In this document: positions 18,975 through 28,324 of the stretch, piece by piece | Layout: each line of letters begins with the position of its first letter | Numbering within the stretch: the stretch's first letter is position 1 | Source: Gemmiger formicilis | GTDB lineage: Bacteria; Bacillota; Clostridia; Oscillospirales; Ruminococcaceae | Assembly (NCBI RefSeq): GCF_900167555.1 | Contig: NZ_FUYF01000002.1 | Coordinates: 186,001 to 250,000, forward strand | Direction: 5' to 3' | Length of the DNA stretch: 64,000 bases | The notes under the pieces: generated by a model | The model's input: only the letters and a program-made list of their open reading frames with translations | What the model was told of the DNA's origin: nothing | Database searches by the model: none | Program-made: the position numbers and the translations under genes

Positions 18975-19852
18975 CAGTCTTCCTCCTCGCGCTTTTTGCA
19001 GCGGTGCAACAGCAGCAGCAACAGCAGCGCCTCACCGCCGATAACCACACTGCCCGTCACGCTGATCCACGGCCAGGCGTCCACAATGCGCTTTACCACG
19101 TTGCCGGTATTCAGCTGTTGGTACTGCACGGTCTGCGGCGTGTCGGGCTGCTCGTCCTCTCCGTTATACGGCACACGGGCGCCGCGCACAAGCATACGGT
19201 GGGTGTTGATGGCATAGGGTGTGCAGGTGACCAGCGTGCAGTAGTCCCCGCCGGGGATAATTTCCAGATCCTCGGTGTTTTCCGGCTCCACGACCTTGAC
19301 CTGGTCTACCTGATACGCCAGCACCTCGTCCATGATGTGGAGGTAAAAACGGTCGCCCTCGCCCAGCTTGTCCAGGTCGGTAAACAGCACGGCCTCGGCC
19401 AGACCGCGGTGCCCCGTCAGCACACTGTGGGTGCCCGCGCCGCCCAGCGGATAGCTGGAGCCTTCCAGATGTCCGACGCCCTTTACCAGCACATCGTCGC
19501 TTGTGCCCTCATAAATGGGCAGGTTTACGTCAATTTTGGGTATGGTAATGTAGCCAAGGCTCTCGCCCACGTCCAGCATGTCCACATAGCTTGTGCCGAT
19601 GTCGGCACCCTCGCCCGCCGCGTCGCGGTCGATGGCATTGTTCAGCTGTTGGTTGTAGCGGCGCGCAGCCTCCTTGGCGGCGTCGATTTTCTCGGCGTCC
19701 ATCGACTGCACGTTGTCGTTGTAGCTTTCAATGACCGAGCTTGCGTGGCGCTGTGCCACCGCGTTGCTGACAACGGGGTACATGGCCACGCCGATGCCGG
19801 AGACGATCATCAGCGCAGCAAAGCCAAGTTTTAATTTGACGGTGGTTTCCAT
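18974..19852 (-). CDS. Class C sortase (first of pair)
   Basis: A 292-residue sortase from ATG 19852, preceded by GAAAGGCTCTTTGCA. An alternative in-frame start at 19891 lies inside a stem-loop and has no ribosome binding site. N-terminal helix (residues 8-24), sortase barrel with His148 (LTGHRGLAEA), Cys210 (TLVTCTPYAINTHR) and Arg219, and a C-terminal helix (about 260-282) ending in CKKREEED. The TLVTCTPY...NTHR context and two-helix plan are class C, but no DP-aromatic lid motif is visible, unlike the second sortase. Presumed role: polymerisation of the pilin at 19977-22127. The two sortases may divide polymerisation and tip attachment; that is inference. Confidence 0.93.
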   Translation of the reverse strand: METTVKLKLGFAALMIVSGIGVAMYPVVSNAVAQRHASSVIESYNDNVQSMDAEKIDAAKEAARRYNQQLNNAIDRDAAGEGADIGTSYVDMLDVGESLGYITIPKIDVNLPIYEGTSDDVLVKGVGHLEGSSYPLGGAGTHSVLTGHRGLAEAVLFTDLDKLGEGDRFYLHIMDEVLAYQVDQVKVVEPENTEDLEIIPGGDYCTLVTCTPYAINTHRMLVRGARVPYNGEDEQPDTPQTVQYQQLNTGNVVKRIVDAWPWISVTGSVVIGGEALLLLLLLHRCKKREEED

Positions 19853-19897
19853 TGCAAAGAGCCTTTCTGTAAATGGGTGACGCACTGCCACAACCGC

Positions 19898-19935
19898 CCA
19901 TAGGGGAAGAACTGTTTCCGGCCCTTCCCCTATGG
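19898..19935 (-). promoter_or_regulatory. Intercistronic stem-loop between pilin and sortase genes
   Basis: Perfect 12-bp inverted repeat CCATAGGGGAAG (19898-19909) / CTTCCCCTATGG (19924-19935) with a 14-nt loop and no T-run. It lies 42 bp after the pilin stop and 45 bp before the sortase start. It may set lower sortase than pilin levels by partial termination or by protecting the upstream mRNA. Confidence 0.65.
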
Positions 19936-19976
19936 ATTACCCGTTTATTTTGCTGTGGGTGTTTGGATGGTGCGCA

Positions 19977-22127
19977 TTACGCACGGTTGGATTTCTTTTT
20001 CAGGCTGAACAGAACGCCGACGCCCGCCAGAACCAGCAGCACACCGATACCGCTGAACAGCAGCGTACCGAAACCGCCGGTGACAGGCAGCGTAAAGCCC
20101 GCACGGTTGATGATTTTAATCTCTTCGCCGGGGGTCACAGTCTCGCCGTCTCTCTTGTAGGTCGGGGTCTTTATTGTACGCTTGGTCAGGTTGCCATTTT
20201 TATCACACGTTGTCTTGGTTTCCCATGCTTCAGAATAGGTAAGGTTCAGTTTGGCATCCACAGGCTTAGACAGCAGGTTGTAGCCGTTCACGGTCTTGGT
20301 CTCGACCAGTTTATAGGTGCCGGAGGGCAGACCCTTTGCGGAGGCGTAGCCGTCCTTGCCGTCATCGCCCGTTGTAAGGGTCTTGACCTTGATCCATTTT
20401 TCAGTTGCGCCAGAATCGTTCAAGCCCAGTTTTTGGGCATCGGTGTCATTGATAGCGGTGTATGGATTGCCGCAGAAGAGATATTCATTCTTGTCATTCG
20501 TCTTTTCCGTATCCACCTTCTTGTACAGGTCAAAGGTGACGCCTTTAAGATCCTTTTCGCCCTCGGTACCGCCCTTGCCGGTCTTGTGGATGTTTAGGGC
20601 AAAGGTGTAAACAACGCCCTTATCCGTGATTTCGTAGGGCTTGTTGCCGTCAGTTCCTTCATCGATTTCGGTGTTGGTTGTGCGGGAATAGACGATTTGG
20701 GCAGTGTTCACGTTGCCATCACCGGCAACAACTGCACCACTCTGAACGGTAGCGGTATAAGTAATAGTAATTTCACCGCCGGCAACGGCAGCCAAAGTAC
20801 TCGGCGTAAAGTCAACCGTCATAACGGAGTTATTTTTATCTGGAGTAACGGTAACGGAGGATGCAGCGATTTCATTCACTGCTGTACCCGCGCTATTCTT
20901 GCCGCTGATTTTTACGCTTTCCTGTTTCTGAAGTAACTGGCTTGCAACCGTGGTATCGGTAACCTTGAAGGTTTTCAGGCTGGCGACGTTTTCAGGGACT
21001 TTGATAGTCAGGGTATACTGCACGTCATCGCCAACACCGTAATCGGCTTCATGTGTATCTGCGGTGCCGTCGCGCTTGGTGACGGTCTTTTTAATATCGG
21101 GCTTGTAGTTCGTGACGGTCAAAGTAGTGCCGGTAGTGTCAATGGTAAAGCTTGCGTCACTCACTTTATTCGTATCGGTAATGGCAGGGTCAGTTGCCGC
21201 CACAGCCTTGCCATTTTTGTCAATGTCAAAGTAGAATTTGCCTGTGGTGTTCAGGATATAGCCCTTGTCATTATTTGCGGTATAACCTGTTTCTTGCAGA
21301 TAGTAGCGGCCTTTGGTAAGGTCTTTCAAAGCGATTTCGCCGTTAGCATCAGTTACCAAGGGATCGGCAGTTTGTACCGGAGTATATTCATCTTTTGTGT
21401 CACTCTTCCTGTACAGGGTAAATTGGACGTCTGCCAGCTTTGTTGTTTTATCTCCCTGTTTGCCTAGCTTGACAAGTTTTACCGTGCCCTTGGCAATGCT
21501 GTTTTTGGGGTAGACAGTCACATCATACAGCCATTGCTTTTGGTTTTGACTGGCCTCACCCTCTGCCGTGTCGCCAATGCGGGTCATAGGAATCGAAACC
21601 AGGAACGGCTCCGCGGGTACGGTAACAGCCTGCGGGGCTTGGGTTTCAATCACAAGGTACATACCGACATCGAGTTCGGTGAATTGGGCCACGCCTTGCG
21701 CATTTGTAAACACTTGTTCCCTATAAGGAGTCTTATACTTCTCTTTTAGCCCTGCTGCCGTCTTATCTTTAGTATAGTCAGTAAAGTAGTCCTCAACTTC
21801 TACCTGCTTGTCAGTTGGGTTATCATTATAGTAGTCAAGCAACTGCTGTGTATTCATGACCTGATAGAGGGTAAAGCCTGTATCCTTCAATGCAGTACCC
21901 GGTGCCGTCATCGTTTCGCCATCACCGGCGGTGCCTGATACGGTACCATCCAGTGCGCGCTTATAGATGGTGATAGAGCCTTTCTGGCCTATGTCAATCG
22001 TGCTTGTGCTTGTCTTAGGCGTCGTCCCCGTCGTCGTCGTGCCCTCAACCGCCATTGCGGGCATGGCGCAAAGGCTCAGGGCCAGGGCGGCGCTGAGGAT
22101 TGCGGTAAATAAACGTTTCAGTTTCAT
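19977..22127 (-). CDS. LPxTG backbone pilin (major pilus subunit)
   Basis: A 716-residue secreted protein. Signal peptide residues 1-26 (cleavage after AMA). The pilin motif WLYDVTVYPKN gives the candidate cross-link lysine K208. Several Cna-B-like beta domains follow, e.g. FTLYRKSDTKDEYTP and YYLQETGY. An E-box YKLVETKTVNGY lies near residues 605-616. The C-terminus has LPVTG (680-684), a hydrophobic helix and KKKSNRA. This is the standard layout of a sortase-polymerised backbone pilin, with Lys of YPKN joined to Thr of LPVTG of the next subunit. AAAGAGG precedes the ATG, 58 bp after the adhesin stop. It is Thr/Lys/Asp-rich and appears lower in GC than flanking genes, so acquisition by transfer is possible. 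Confidence 0.93.
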   Translation of the reverse strand: MKLKRLFTAILSAALALSLCAMPAMAVEGTTTTGTTPKTSTSTIDIGQKGSITIYKRALDGTVSGTAGDGETMTAPGTALKDTGFTLYQVMNTQQLLDYYNDNPTDKQVEVEDYFTDYTKDKTAAGLKEKYKTPYREQVFTNAQGVAQFTELDVGMYLVIETQAPQAVTVPAEPFLVSIPMTRIGDTAEGEASQNQKQWLYDVTVYPKNSIAKGTVKLVKLGKQGDKTTKLADVQFTLYRKSDTKDEYTPVQTADPLVTDANGEIALKDLTKGRYYLQETGYTANNDKGYILNTTGKFYFDIDKNGKAVAATDPAITDTNKVSDASFTIDTTGTTLTVTNYKPDIKKTVTKRDGTADTHEADYGVGDDVQYTLTIKVPENVASLKTFKVTDTTVASQLLQKQESVKISGKNSAGTAVNEIAASSVTVTPDKNNSVMTVDFTPSTLAAVAGGEITITYTATVQSGAVVAGDGNVNTAQIVYSRTTNTEIDEGTDGNKPYEITDKGVVYTFALNIHKTGKGGTEGEKDLKGVTFDLYKKVDTEKTNDKNEYLFCGNPYTAINDTDAQKLGLNDSGATEKWIKVKTLTTGDDGKDGYASAKGLPSGTYKLVETKTVNGYNLLSKPVDAKLNLTYSEAWETKTTCDKNGNLTKRTIKTPTYKRDGETVTPGEEIKIINRAGFTLPVTGGFGTLLFSGIGVLLVLAGVGVLFSLKKKSNRA

Positions 22128-22185
22128 CTTGTTGCATACCTCTTTCTTTCTATGTTGTTTTGTGTAGAGGGCTTTTTTAGGGGGT

Positions 22186-25100
22186 TCAGGAATGTTTGCC
22201 CCCTTTCTTATTGTATCGGAACACCAGCACCAGCAGCACAGCCACCAGTGCGGGCAAACCTATCAGCAGCCACAGGCTGGGTGCGTCCGCGCCCGTGTGC
22301 GGCAGGGTAAAGCCCTTGCGGTTGTAAATGGTCAGGGCAATGTTGCACACGCCGTCGGCATCTGTGGTTTTCGCGCCAAACGCCGCGCCATCGCGTAGGC
22401 ATTGCCCGTCCGCTTTCAGCGTAAACTCGATGGCTTCGCTCAGCAGGGTGTAGCCATCGGCGGTCTTGGTCTCGGTCAGGCGGTAGTTGCCGGGGGACAG
22501 GGACGTAAAGCTGCATTTGCCTTGGCTTTCGCCATCGCTGCCCGTCATGCACGTTTTGGGTGCTTCAGCCGTGCCGTCAGCCTTCAGCTTTTCCAGCTTG
22601 AATTCCACACCGCCCAGCAGGGGAGTGGTTGTACCGTCTATGCCCATTTTGGTAAGGTTCAGGGCAAATTCCGGGTCGGTGCGCTTGTTGGTCAGGGTGA
22701 TTTTGCCATCGGTAAGGTCGGTCTGCGATGCGGTGTAGGTGTATGCGCCAATCGTAACCGTACCGTCTGCCTTATACTTGCCGTCTTTGCTTGCGCACTC
22801 CGCTACGCGGTACACATAGGGGGTGTTGCCGTCGTTGACATCCGTCTTGTCCAGACGTTCAAACGTGTGCGTCCACGTTTTGGACATATAGTCGTATTTT
22901 AGCTCGACAGCGTCCATAGACGGCACGTCTTGCCACGCGCCGGTTGTGTCATTCACATGGCGGCGCTCCAGCTTGACCCAAATCGCATCCGGCAGGTTAT
23001 CGGTCAGCGGCTTGTCGTCTGCATCCTGCCACTGCTTTTCCACCTCAATATCCATCAATTGGTGTGCCGTGTTGGTAAAGGTGGCGGTGACTTGTTCTGC
23101 TTCGCTGGTAACCGTGCCGCGCACACCGTTGTCCACATCGTACTTTGCGTCAGTGGCGTCGCAGATTACGCTTTTCAGGCTGCTGCCATCGGCGGGCGTT
23201 TCAACTACCTGGAAGCGTGTGCCAATGGGGATGCCGGTAATTTCCCAGCTTTCGTCAACTGGAATGGTATTGGTCATTGGTTCTACGCCGCCCAAGCCGA
23301 TACCGCCAACGTTGCTGAAGGTGACGGTAAATTTGTAGCTTTTGCCTGTCAAATCGCTTCCATCGTTCGCCTGTTCCTTTTTAATTACCAGCGTACCGAC
23401 CTTGACGGTGTTAATGAACTTGACCTTCAATTTGGGGAATTCTTCTTCCGGCGCGGCGTAACTGCGGAACACCAGCGTCTTTGCGTCTTTGGGCTTGTTG
23501 CCGTCGTAGCTGTTGTCTGTTGGTGGGTTATCCGCCTTTTCGGTTCGGTTATCCTCCGGCTTTGTGCTGTTGCCTTGCAGCGGGAGGGGGGATGCGGCGT
23601 TTACAGACGAACTTTCCCCCGCTGTGTTGACCAACGTCCCGTTCTCGTACACTTCCCAGCGGGTGTCGTACAAGGCGGTGTTTTCCGTCTCTTGCAGCGA
23701 GATATAACTGCCACGGCGGAACTGGTCCGTAAAGGTCACGGTTTCGCCGTCTTGCAAATCAAACGTGCCATCGGTGTCCACCGCCTGCGTGCCGCTGCTC
23801 GCTACGCTGGACGTAAATATCGCGCCGCTGGCGGGCTTCAAGGTATTGTTTTCCACCGAGCCATAGTCCGGGATATCCTCTTGCTCTACCGAGAAGCCCA
23901 CCATGTGTTTTACCACGGGCTTGGCGGTAAAAACAAAATTGCGGAAGTAAACCGTGCGCTCGTAGTCATCGCCAATGCGGATTTTTTTGATGTTTTTCAG
24001 GTCAAAGCCATCGTCCTGTGGCATTTTGCTCAGCTGCAACTTGACCGTGACCCATTGGTTGTTTTGCATCACAACGCTGCCGCTGAGCATGGTGTTCAGA
24101 TAGGACTTTTGGCCGTTAGTCAAATCGCAGCCCATCTGGTTGTCCTTGTCGTCCTCCAAGGTCAGATACAGGTAGTTGGTGGACAGAACGCCGTCACCCG
24201 TGTTGCCCACGGCGTAAACGTCAAAGGACAGATAGTCGCGTTTTTCGATGTTGAGCGATTTTTCCAGCGTCATAGTGCCGTAGCGCAGGTCGCGGTGTTG
24301 GCTGCCTTTATCATACCCTTGGGCGTACCATTTTACGGTTTGACCATGGTATGTTCCGCTTTTGTCGGGCGGATTATCGTCCTTTTCCATGGTTGTTTTG
24401 TCAGTATTGCTGCTGCTGGCGGTGAAATTGCTGCCGACTTCCACGGGTTTGGGGGTGCCGTTGTCAGCAATTGGTTTTGCGCCGTAATGCGTAGCCAAGT
24501 TTTGCAGGGTAAAGGTAAAGAGCTTTTGATCTTTAAATAAATCTTTGAACGCGTCGTTTACCTTGTCGACATTGACCTCCTTTTCAACCTGCAATTCGTT
24601 GCTGTCGGGGAAGTTGAACGCCACCGCCATGTTGGAGTCCCACATACCGCGCTCCATATAAAACATGGTCAGGGTGTGGGTGGTGAGGTCTTTGTCTAAT
24701 GGGATGGCTTTGCTTGTCGTCTTGGTGAACGTGATAGGGGTCTGGTTGAAGTAGACGGTTTTGTTTTTGGCATCAGTCGTGTAGACCATGGGGTCTTTTG
24801 TGTCGGTGTTCTTGTTGGAACTGACGTAGGGGGTTACGGTGTTGTCCTTGCCAAATTCCAGCAAACCGGACGCTTTGCCGTGCGCACCGCCGACATCCAG
24901 AACCAACTTGCCGTCAATGTAGACCCACACGTCATCGTCACCGGAGAAGAAGAACTTGATGGGGACTTTGGTGTTGGAATCATTACCTGCAACGACCTGA
25001 CCGTCGTCTGTAAGCGTAAAGTCAAATTGCAGCTTGGCGCCAAAGCCGTAGTTGTATTGGGACGCCCCGACTGTGGAAACTGTTTGGTTAAACGGGAAAA

Positions 25101-27750
25101 AGCCGTGTGATGCATTAATGTTTTTTGAGTTGGCGTGCGTGGTGGGTTTGCCCTCATCATCTATGGGGGATTCCAGATAATACTTGCCGTCGCCCTTATC
25201 CTGCTTCAGATACAGCGAGGCTTTGCTGCTGTCGTAGTACCAATATTCGGCGTATTGTTCTGGGTCGTTTGGGTTGGTACTGCTCTTAAAAACGGCGTCC
25301 TTTGTGAACGGGAAGGAAACATCCTTATACACCTTGCCCAGCACGGTGTTAAAGCTGTTTTTGCCTTGCAAGAATGCTTCATCAAAGTGCGGGTCAACCA
25401 GCGCATTTGTTGTGATGGAATCCTTGGCTCTTAACAGCGGCAGACCGTTTGCCGAACCGTCAGAAGTCTTGCTTTCTACAAGACCTTGGAAGGTGCGGGA
25501 GTAATCACCACTCTGTTGCCCCCCCTTATCGTCATAGGTGGAGTTGTTTACCGCCATAAAGGTGTTGTATAATGCCTTTTGGTCTGGATCGCCGTCTGGT
25601 TTGCCCCAGCCATACAGCTTCATACCACCGGCAACACCCGCGAAAGACGCCCCTCCAGTCGGTTCGAAATGCCCGGTGTAAAGCGGGTATTTTACATTGT
25701 CGCTTTTCGTGTAAGCACTGCTGAGGGCGCGGTCAAACTGCTCAAAAGTGACAAACCTGCGTTGGGAACTTCCGTCAATGTTCGGGGCGCTGTCACGGTT
25801 CAAGCCGTTCAGCTCGTAGTCGGTGTAGTAATCGTACAGGGTGCTGGTGATATACTTTGTACCCTTCTGTTGGGTAAAAATGCCGCTGTTATCAATGTCC
25901 ACAACGGTCGAGTTTTTGCCGCTTTCGGCATCGTGGAGGGAGTCTTTCTCGCCCCAGTAGCCGTCGCGGACAACGGTGCCTTGCGAGTAAGCCGAAGGGT
26001 CGCCATCGTCGGCAAAGAAGCAGGGTTCCGTTAGTGTCGGGGGAAGCTCCGCCGTGGTGTACACCTTGGTTTTGTTGTCTTGTGCAGTGGCGTCTTGGTT
26101 ATCCGTTGCGGAGAATTGCACTGCGGTGTAAGTTTTTCCGTCAGGAATTGTGTAAGACCACAGCTGGCGGTCGGTGGCGGGGTCGGGAGTGGCGGGGTCG
26201 GCTTTTACCAACGTCATCTCCTGCGAGGTAACAATGCTCGCTGAATCCGTCAGGAAGCAGTACATTTTCTTGTTACTGCCCGGCATAGGCTGTTGCTGTA
26301 AACCCTCGCCCTCGTAACCGTAAGAGGACAGCGTGGCATCAAAGTAAATGGTTTTGCCCTTGGCAAGCAAATCGTTGCCCGCACTTTGCCAAGAGGATGC
26401 GGAATCATTGTAGACAAAGCAATTGGCTTTTGTTAAGTCGAACGTTGGTACGTTGTCGTAGGGGTCTGTGCTGAAATTATACAGGTCGCTTTCGCCGTTG
26501 CCGTCCCAAGTGAACTGTACAAACTGCGACTGATTGTCCGGGATCAGGATTTTCTGCGCGTAAAACTTGCCCGCTTCCACCGTGCCGATTGGCAGGCTGG
26601 TGGTTTTTACCGTGCCATTGGTTCCATCTTGTTTATAAAATACTGCGGTTACGTTGTTAAGGTCGGTGCTGCTTGCATTTTGGAAGTAAAGCGGCGTGTC
26701 CTTGTAATAGTACTCCACGCGCGTCCATTGGGAGGGGTTGTAGGGTTGATTTTGGTTGAAATGTGTGCTCAGCTGATCATTGTTAGTAATGCCTACACTG
26801 ACAAGCTTTTTGCCGGCAAGCAAATCAATCGCTGTCAGCTTGTCAGTATTGCTAACATTGTCATTGCCAAAGGCGTTGATTTCTTCTTTCCAACTATTGC
26901 CTTCCATATACTGGAAGATGATTCGATAAAACCCGCCCGCTGGATAGTCCGCCGAATTCAGCGTAACGCTGAAGATTTTGTGTTGTTTCCCATCTTGGTC
27001 GGTTACTGTCTCTCCGGTATCCGCCATGACCTTGTCTATGTAGGCGTTCGTTTTGCTATCGGTGCACGCATGGAAATGAATGGTGCATTTTCCGCCAAGT
27101 TTGGAATCGTATCGGCCGTCATCCTCAAAATAAATGGTTGCCGTTGCCGGGATAAAGCCCTGCGATGCGCCCGTGTCCGCTATCGTATCAGGTGTGTTCG
27201 CGTCATCGTTGTCAGGCAAATCATCCGCAGGCATAGTATCTTCTTCGTTGGGGTTGTCCCCGTCAGCAAAAAGAACATCTTGCTCTGTGTTGGTTTTTGC
27301 CGCCGTGGTTTCCTGCGCGTTGACGGCGGTGGCCTTGTCGGCCGTGGCGTCCTTGTCGGCGGCAGGGGCGTTGTCGGTGGCAGGGGCGGTGTCCGTGTCG
27401 GCGGCGGGAGTCTGATTTTCTGCCGCTTCCTGGGTTTTGCCGTCATTGTTCGGAACCGCTGCTGTATTGTTTACCGTGTTTCCCGCTTCTGTTCCCGGCT
27501 CGTTCGCAGTGGGCGGGGTATCTCCTTCATCCGGAATCGTTTCCAAGTCGGATACAATAGGTTCTTGCGCAGGCTCTACACCCTCGCTTGACGTGTTTGC
27601 GGCAGGAATGGTCGGAATCGTTTCCGAACCTGCGTCAAAAAATAAAGCCTCATCCTCAGCTGCATAAACCGGCAGAGCCATACCGATCAGCAGGCACAGG
27701 GCGACAAGCAGTGCCGCCGCACGGTGCAGGATAGAAAATGCTTTCGTCAT
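22186..27750 (-). CDS. Giant LPxTG adhesin with PA14/fibro-slime domain (probable pilus tip protein)
   Basis: An 1854-residue surface protein. ATG 27750 is preceded by AAAAGGAGTCGAAGCAA; the open frame upstream is unlikely to be translated. Signal peptide residues 1-30 (ends PVYA). A disordered Thr/Ala/Asn/Asp-rich stretch (~50-210) is followed by several beta modules with FYKQDG- and IYFD-type strands. A PA14/fibro-slime module lies around residue 940 (GDDDVWVYIDGKLVLDVGGA). Later comes a Cna-B series (EVEKQWQDADDKPL; E-box YRLTETKTADGY near 1755), then LPHTG at 1816-1820, a hydrophobic helix and KKGGKHS. PA14-type folds in adhesins bind carbohydrates, so glycan binding at the pilus tip is a reasonable inference. 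It is the first gene of the operon, followed by pilin and sortases. Confidence 0.9.
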   Translation of the reverse strand: MTKAFSILHRAAALLVALCLLIGMALPVYAAEDEALFFDAGSETIPTIPAANTSSEGVEPAQEPIVSDLETIPDEGDTPPTANEPGTEAGNTVNNTAAVPNNDGKTQEAAENQTPAADTDTAPATDNAPAADKDATADKATAVNAQETTAAKTNTEQDVLFADGDNPNEEDTMPADDLPDNDDANTPDTIADTGASQGFIPATATIYFEDDGRYDSKLGGKCTIHFHACTDSKTNAYIDKVMADTGETVTDQDGKQHKIFSVTLNSADYPAGGFYRIIFQYMEGNSWKEEINAFGNDNVSNTDKLTAIDLLAGKKLVSVGITNNDQLSTHFNQNQPYNPSQWTRVEYYYKDTPLYFQNASSTDLNNVTAVFYKQDGTNGTVKTTSLPIGTVEAGKFYAQKILIPDNQSQFVQFTWDGNGESDLYNFSTDPYDNVPTFDLTKANCFVYNDSASSWQSAGNDLLAKGKTIYFDATLSSYGYEGEGLQQQPMPGSNKKMYCFLTDSASIVTSQEMTLVKADPATPDPATDRQLWSYTIPDGKTYTAVQFSATDNQDATAQDNKTKVYTTAELPPTLTEPCFFADDGDPSAYSQGTVVRDGYWGEKDSLHDAESGKNSTVVDIDNSGIFTQQKGTKYITSTLYDYYTDYELNGLNRDSAPNIDGSSQRRFVTFEQFDRALSSAYTKSDNVKYPLYTGHFEPTGGASFAGVAGGMKLYGWGKPDGDPDQKALYNTFMAVNNSTYDDKGGQQSGDYSRTFQGLVESKTSDGSANGLPLLRAKDSITTNALVDPHFDEAFLQGKNSFNTVLGKVYKDVSFPFTKDAVFKSSTNPNDPEQYAEYWYYDSSKASLYLKQDKGDGKYYLESPIDDEGKPTTHANSKNINASHGFFPFNQTVSTVGASQYNYGFGAKLQFDFTLTDDGQVVAGNDSNTKVPIKFFFSGDDDVWVYIDGKLVLDVGGAHGKASGLLEFGKDNTVTPYVSSNKNTDTKDPMVYTTDAKNKTVYFNQTPITFTKTTSKAIPLDKDLTTHTLTMFYMERGMWDSNMAVAFNFPDSNELQVEKEVNVDKVNDAFKDLFKDQKLFTFTLQNLATHYGAKPIADNGTPKPVEVGSNFTASSSNTDKTTMEKDDNPPDKSGTYHGQTVKWYAQGYDKGSQHRDLRYGTMTLEKSLNIEKRDYLSFDVYAVGNTGDGVLSTNYLYLTLEDDKDNQMGCDLTNGQKSYLNTMLSGSVVMQNNQWVTVKLQLSKMPQDDGFDLKNIKKIRIGDDYERTVYFRNFVFTAKPVVKHMVGFSVEQEDIPDYGSVENNTLKPASGAIFTSSVASSGTQAVDTDGTFDLQDGETVTFTDQFRRGSYISLQETENTALYDTRWEVYENGTLVNTAGESSSVNAASPLPLQGNSTKPEDNRTEKADNPPTDNSYDGNKPKDAKTLVFRSYAAPEEEFPKLKVKFINTVKVGTLVIKKEQANDGSDLTGKSYKFTVTFSNVGGIGLGGVEPMTNTIPVDESWEITGIPIGTRFQVVETPADGSSLKSVICDATDAKYDVDNGVRGTVTSEAEQVTATFTNTAHQLMDIEVEKQWQDADDKPLTDNLPDAIWVKLERRHVNDTTGAWQDVPSMDAVELKYDYMSKTWTHTFERLDKTDVNDGNTPYVYRVAECASKDGKYKADGTVTIGAYTYTASQTDLTDGKITLTNKRTDPEFALNLTKMGIDGTTTPLLGGVEFKLEKLKADGTAEAPKTCMTGSDGESQGKCSFTSLSPGNYRLTETKTADGYTLLSEAIEFTLKADGQCLRDGAAFGAKTTDADGVCNIALTIYNRKGFTLPHTGADAPSLWLLIGLPALVAVLLVLVFRYNKKGGKHS

Positions 27751-27994
27751 TTGCTTCGACTCCTTTTCTATATGTGTGTTCTCATGTGTGTTCTCACGAT
27801 ATATCGGGGGAACGTGCGCCATTCGGCGCGATTTTATGCGCTGCGCACATCTGGCCCGGAAACGGACTTTTTCCACAAGCGGAGCTGTATTTACAGTCTT
27901 TTTTGAGAATATAATCCGATGTGCAAACATTGCGCTTACGTCGGGAAAAGTAAGACACGGTATGTTTGTGTGTGCCTTTTTATTTATAAGGAAC

Positions 27995-28023
27995 AGTATA
28001 ATACTTTGGAATGAAAATTTCAA
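27995..28023 (-). promoter_or_regulatory. Pilus operon promoter
   Basis: Read on the minus strand: TTGAAA (28023-28018), 17-bp spacer, TATACT (28000-27995). The resulting mRNA leader to ATG 27750 would be about 240 nt, long enough for post-transcriptional control. No known riboswitch was recognised in it. Confidence 0.75.
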
Positions 28024-28154
28024 TACGGCTACATTCAAGCAAGTGATTTTTTGGCAGATTGCAAAATTTTGACTTGTCGAATTCGTCACAATGACAAGCG
28101 CTTTCGGCAACTATTATACACACCGCCAAGCATTTGTTGAAATTTTGCTGATGC

Positions 28155-28177
28155 TTTTGCGCAACTGTTGCGCAAAA
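28155..28177. promoter_or_regulatory. 23-bp perfect palindrome, probable operator
   Basis: Arms TTTTGCGCAAC and GTTGCGCAAAA flank a single central T. It lies about 130 bp upstream of the pilus promoter -35 box. There is no T-run and no adjacent gene end, so a protein-binding site is more likely than a terminator. Confidence 0.6.
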
Positions 28178-28298
28178 ATCGCCACAAAAAAGCGTAAACA
28201 CAACACAAATTCAACGGGAATGTCCGTGAATTTGGTCGTGTGTGTGCCCGTTTGCCTGTGAAAAAACTTACCCGGAAAAGGCGTTGCTGCGCCAAGTT

Positions 28299-28324
28299 GG
28301 CGGGCAACCAATGGTCGCCCCTAC
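28299..28324. repeat. Dispersed palindrome (core ACCAATGGT)
   Basis: GCGGGCAACCAATGGTCGCC followed by CCTAC. A single member of the constant-frame palindrome family. Confidence 0.65.

Noticed and set aside
27751-27990. c-di-GMP or other known riboswitch in the pilus leader
   Set aside because: I looked for the c-di-GMP-I core words and a terminator hairpin and found neither. The leader is AT-rich with only weak stems.
27751-28110. Upstream in-frame extension of the adhesin gene
   Set aside because: It runs through the promoter and leader. The true start at 27750 has an ideal ribosome binding site and is followed at once by a signal peptide.
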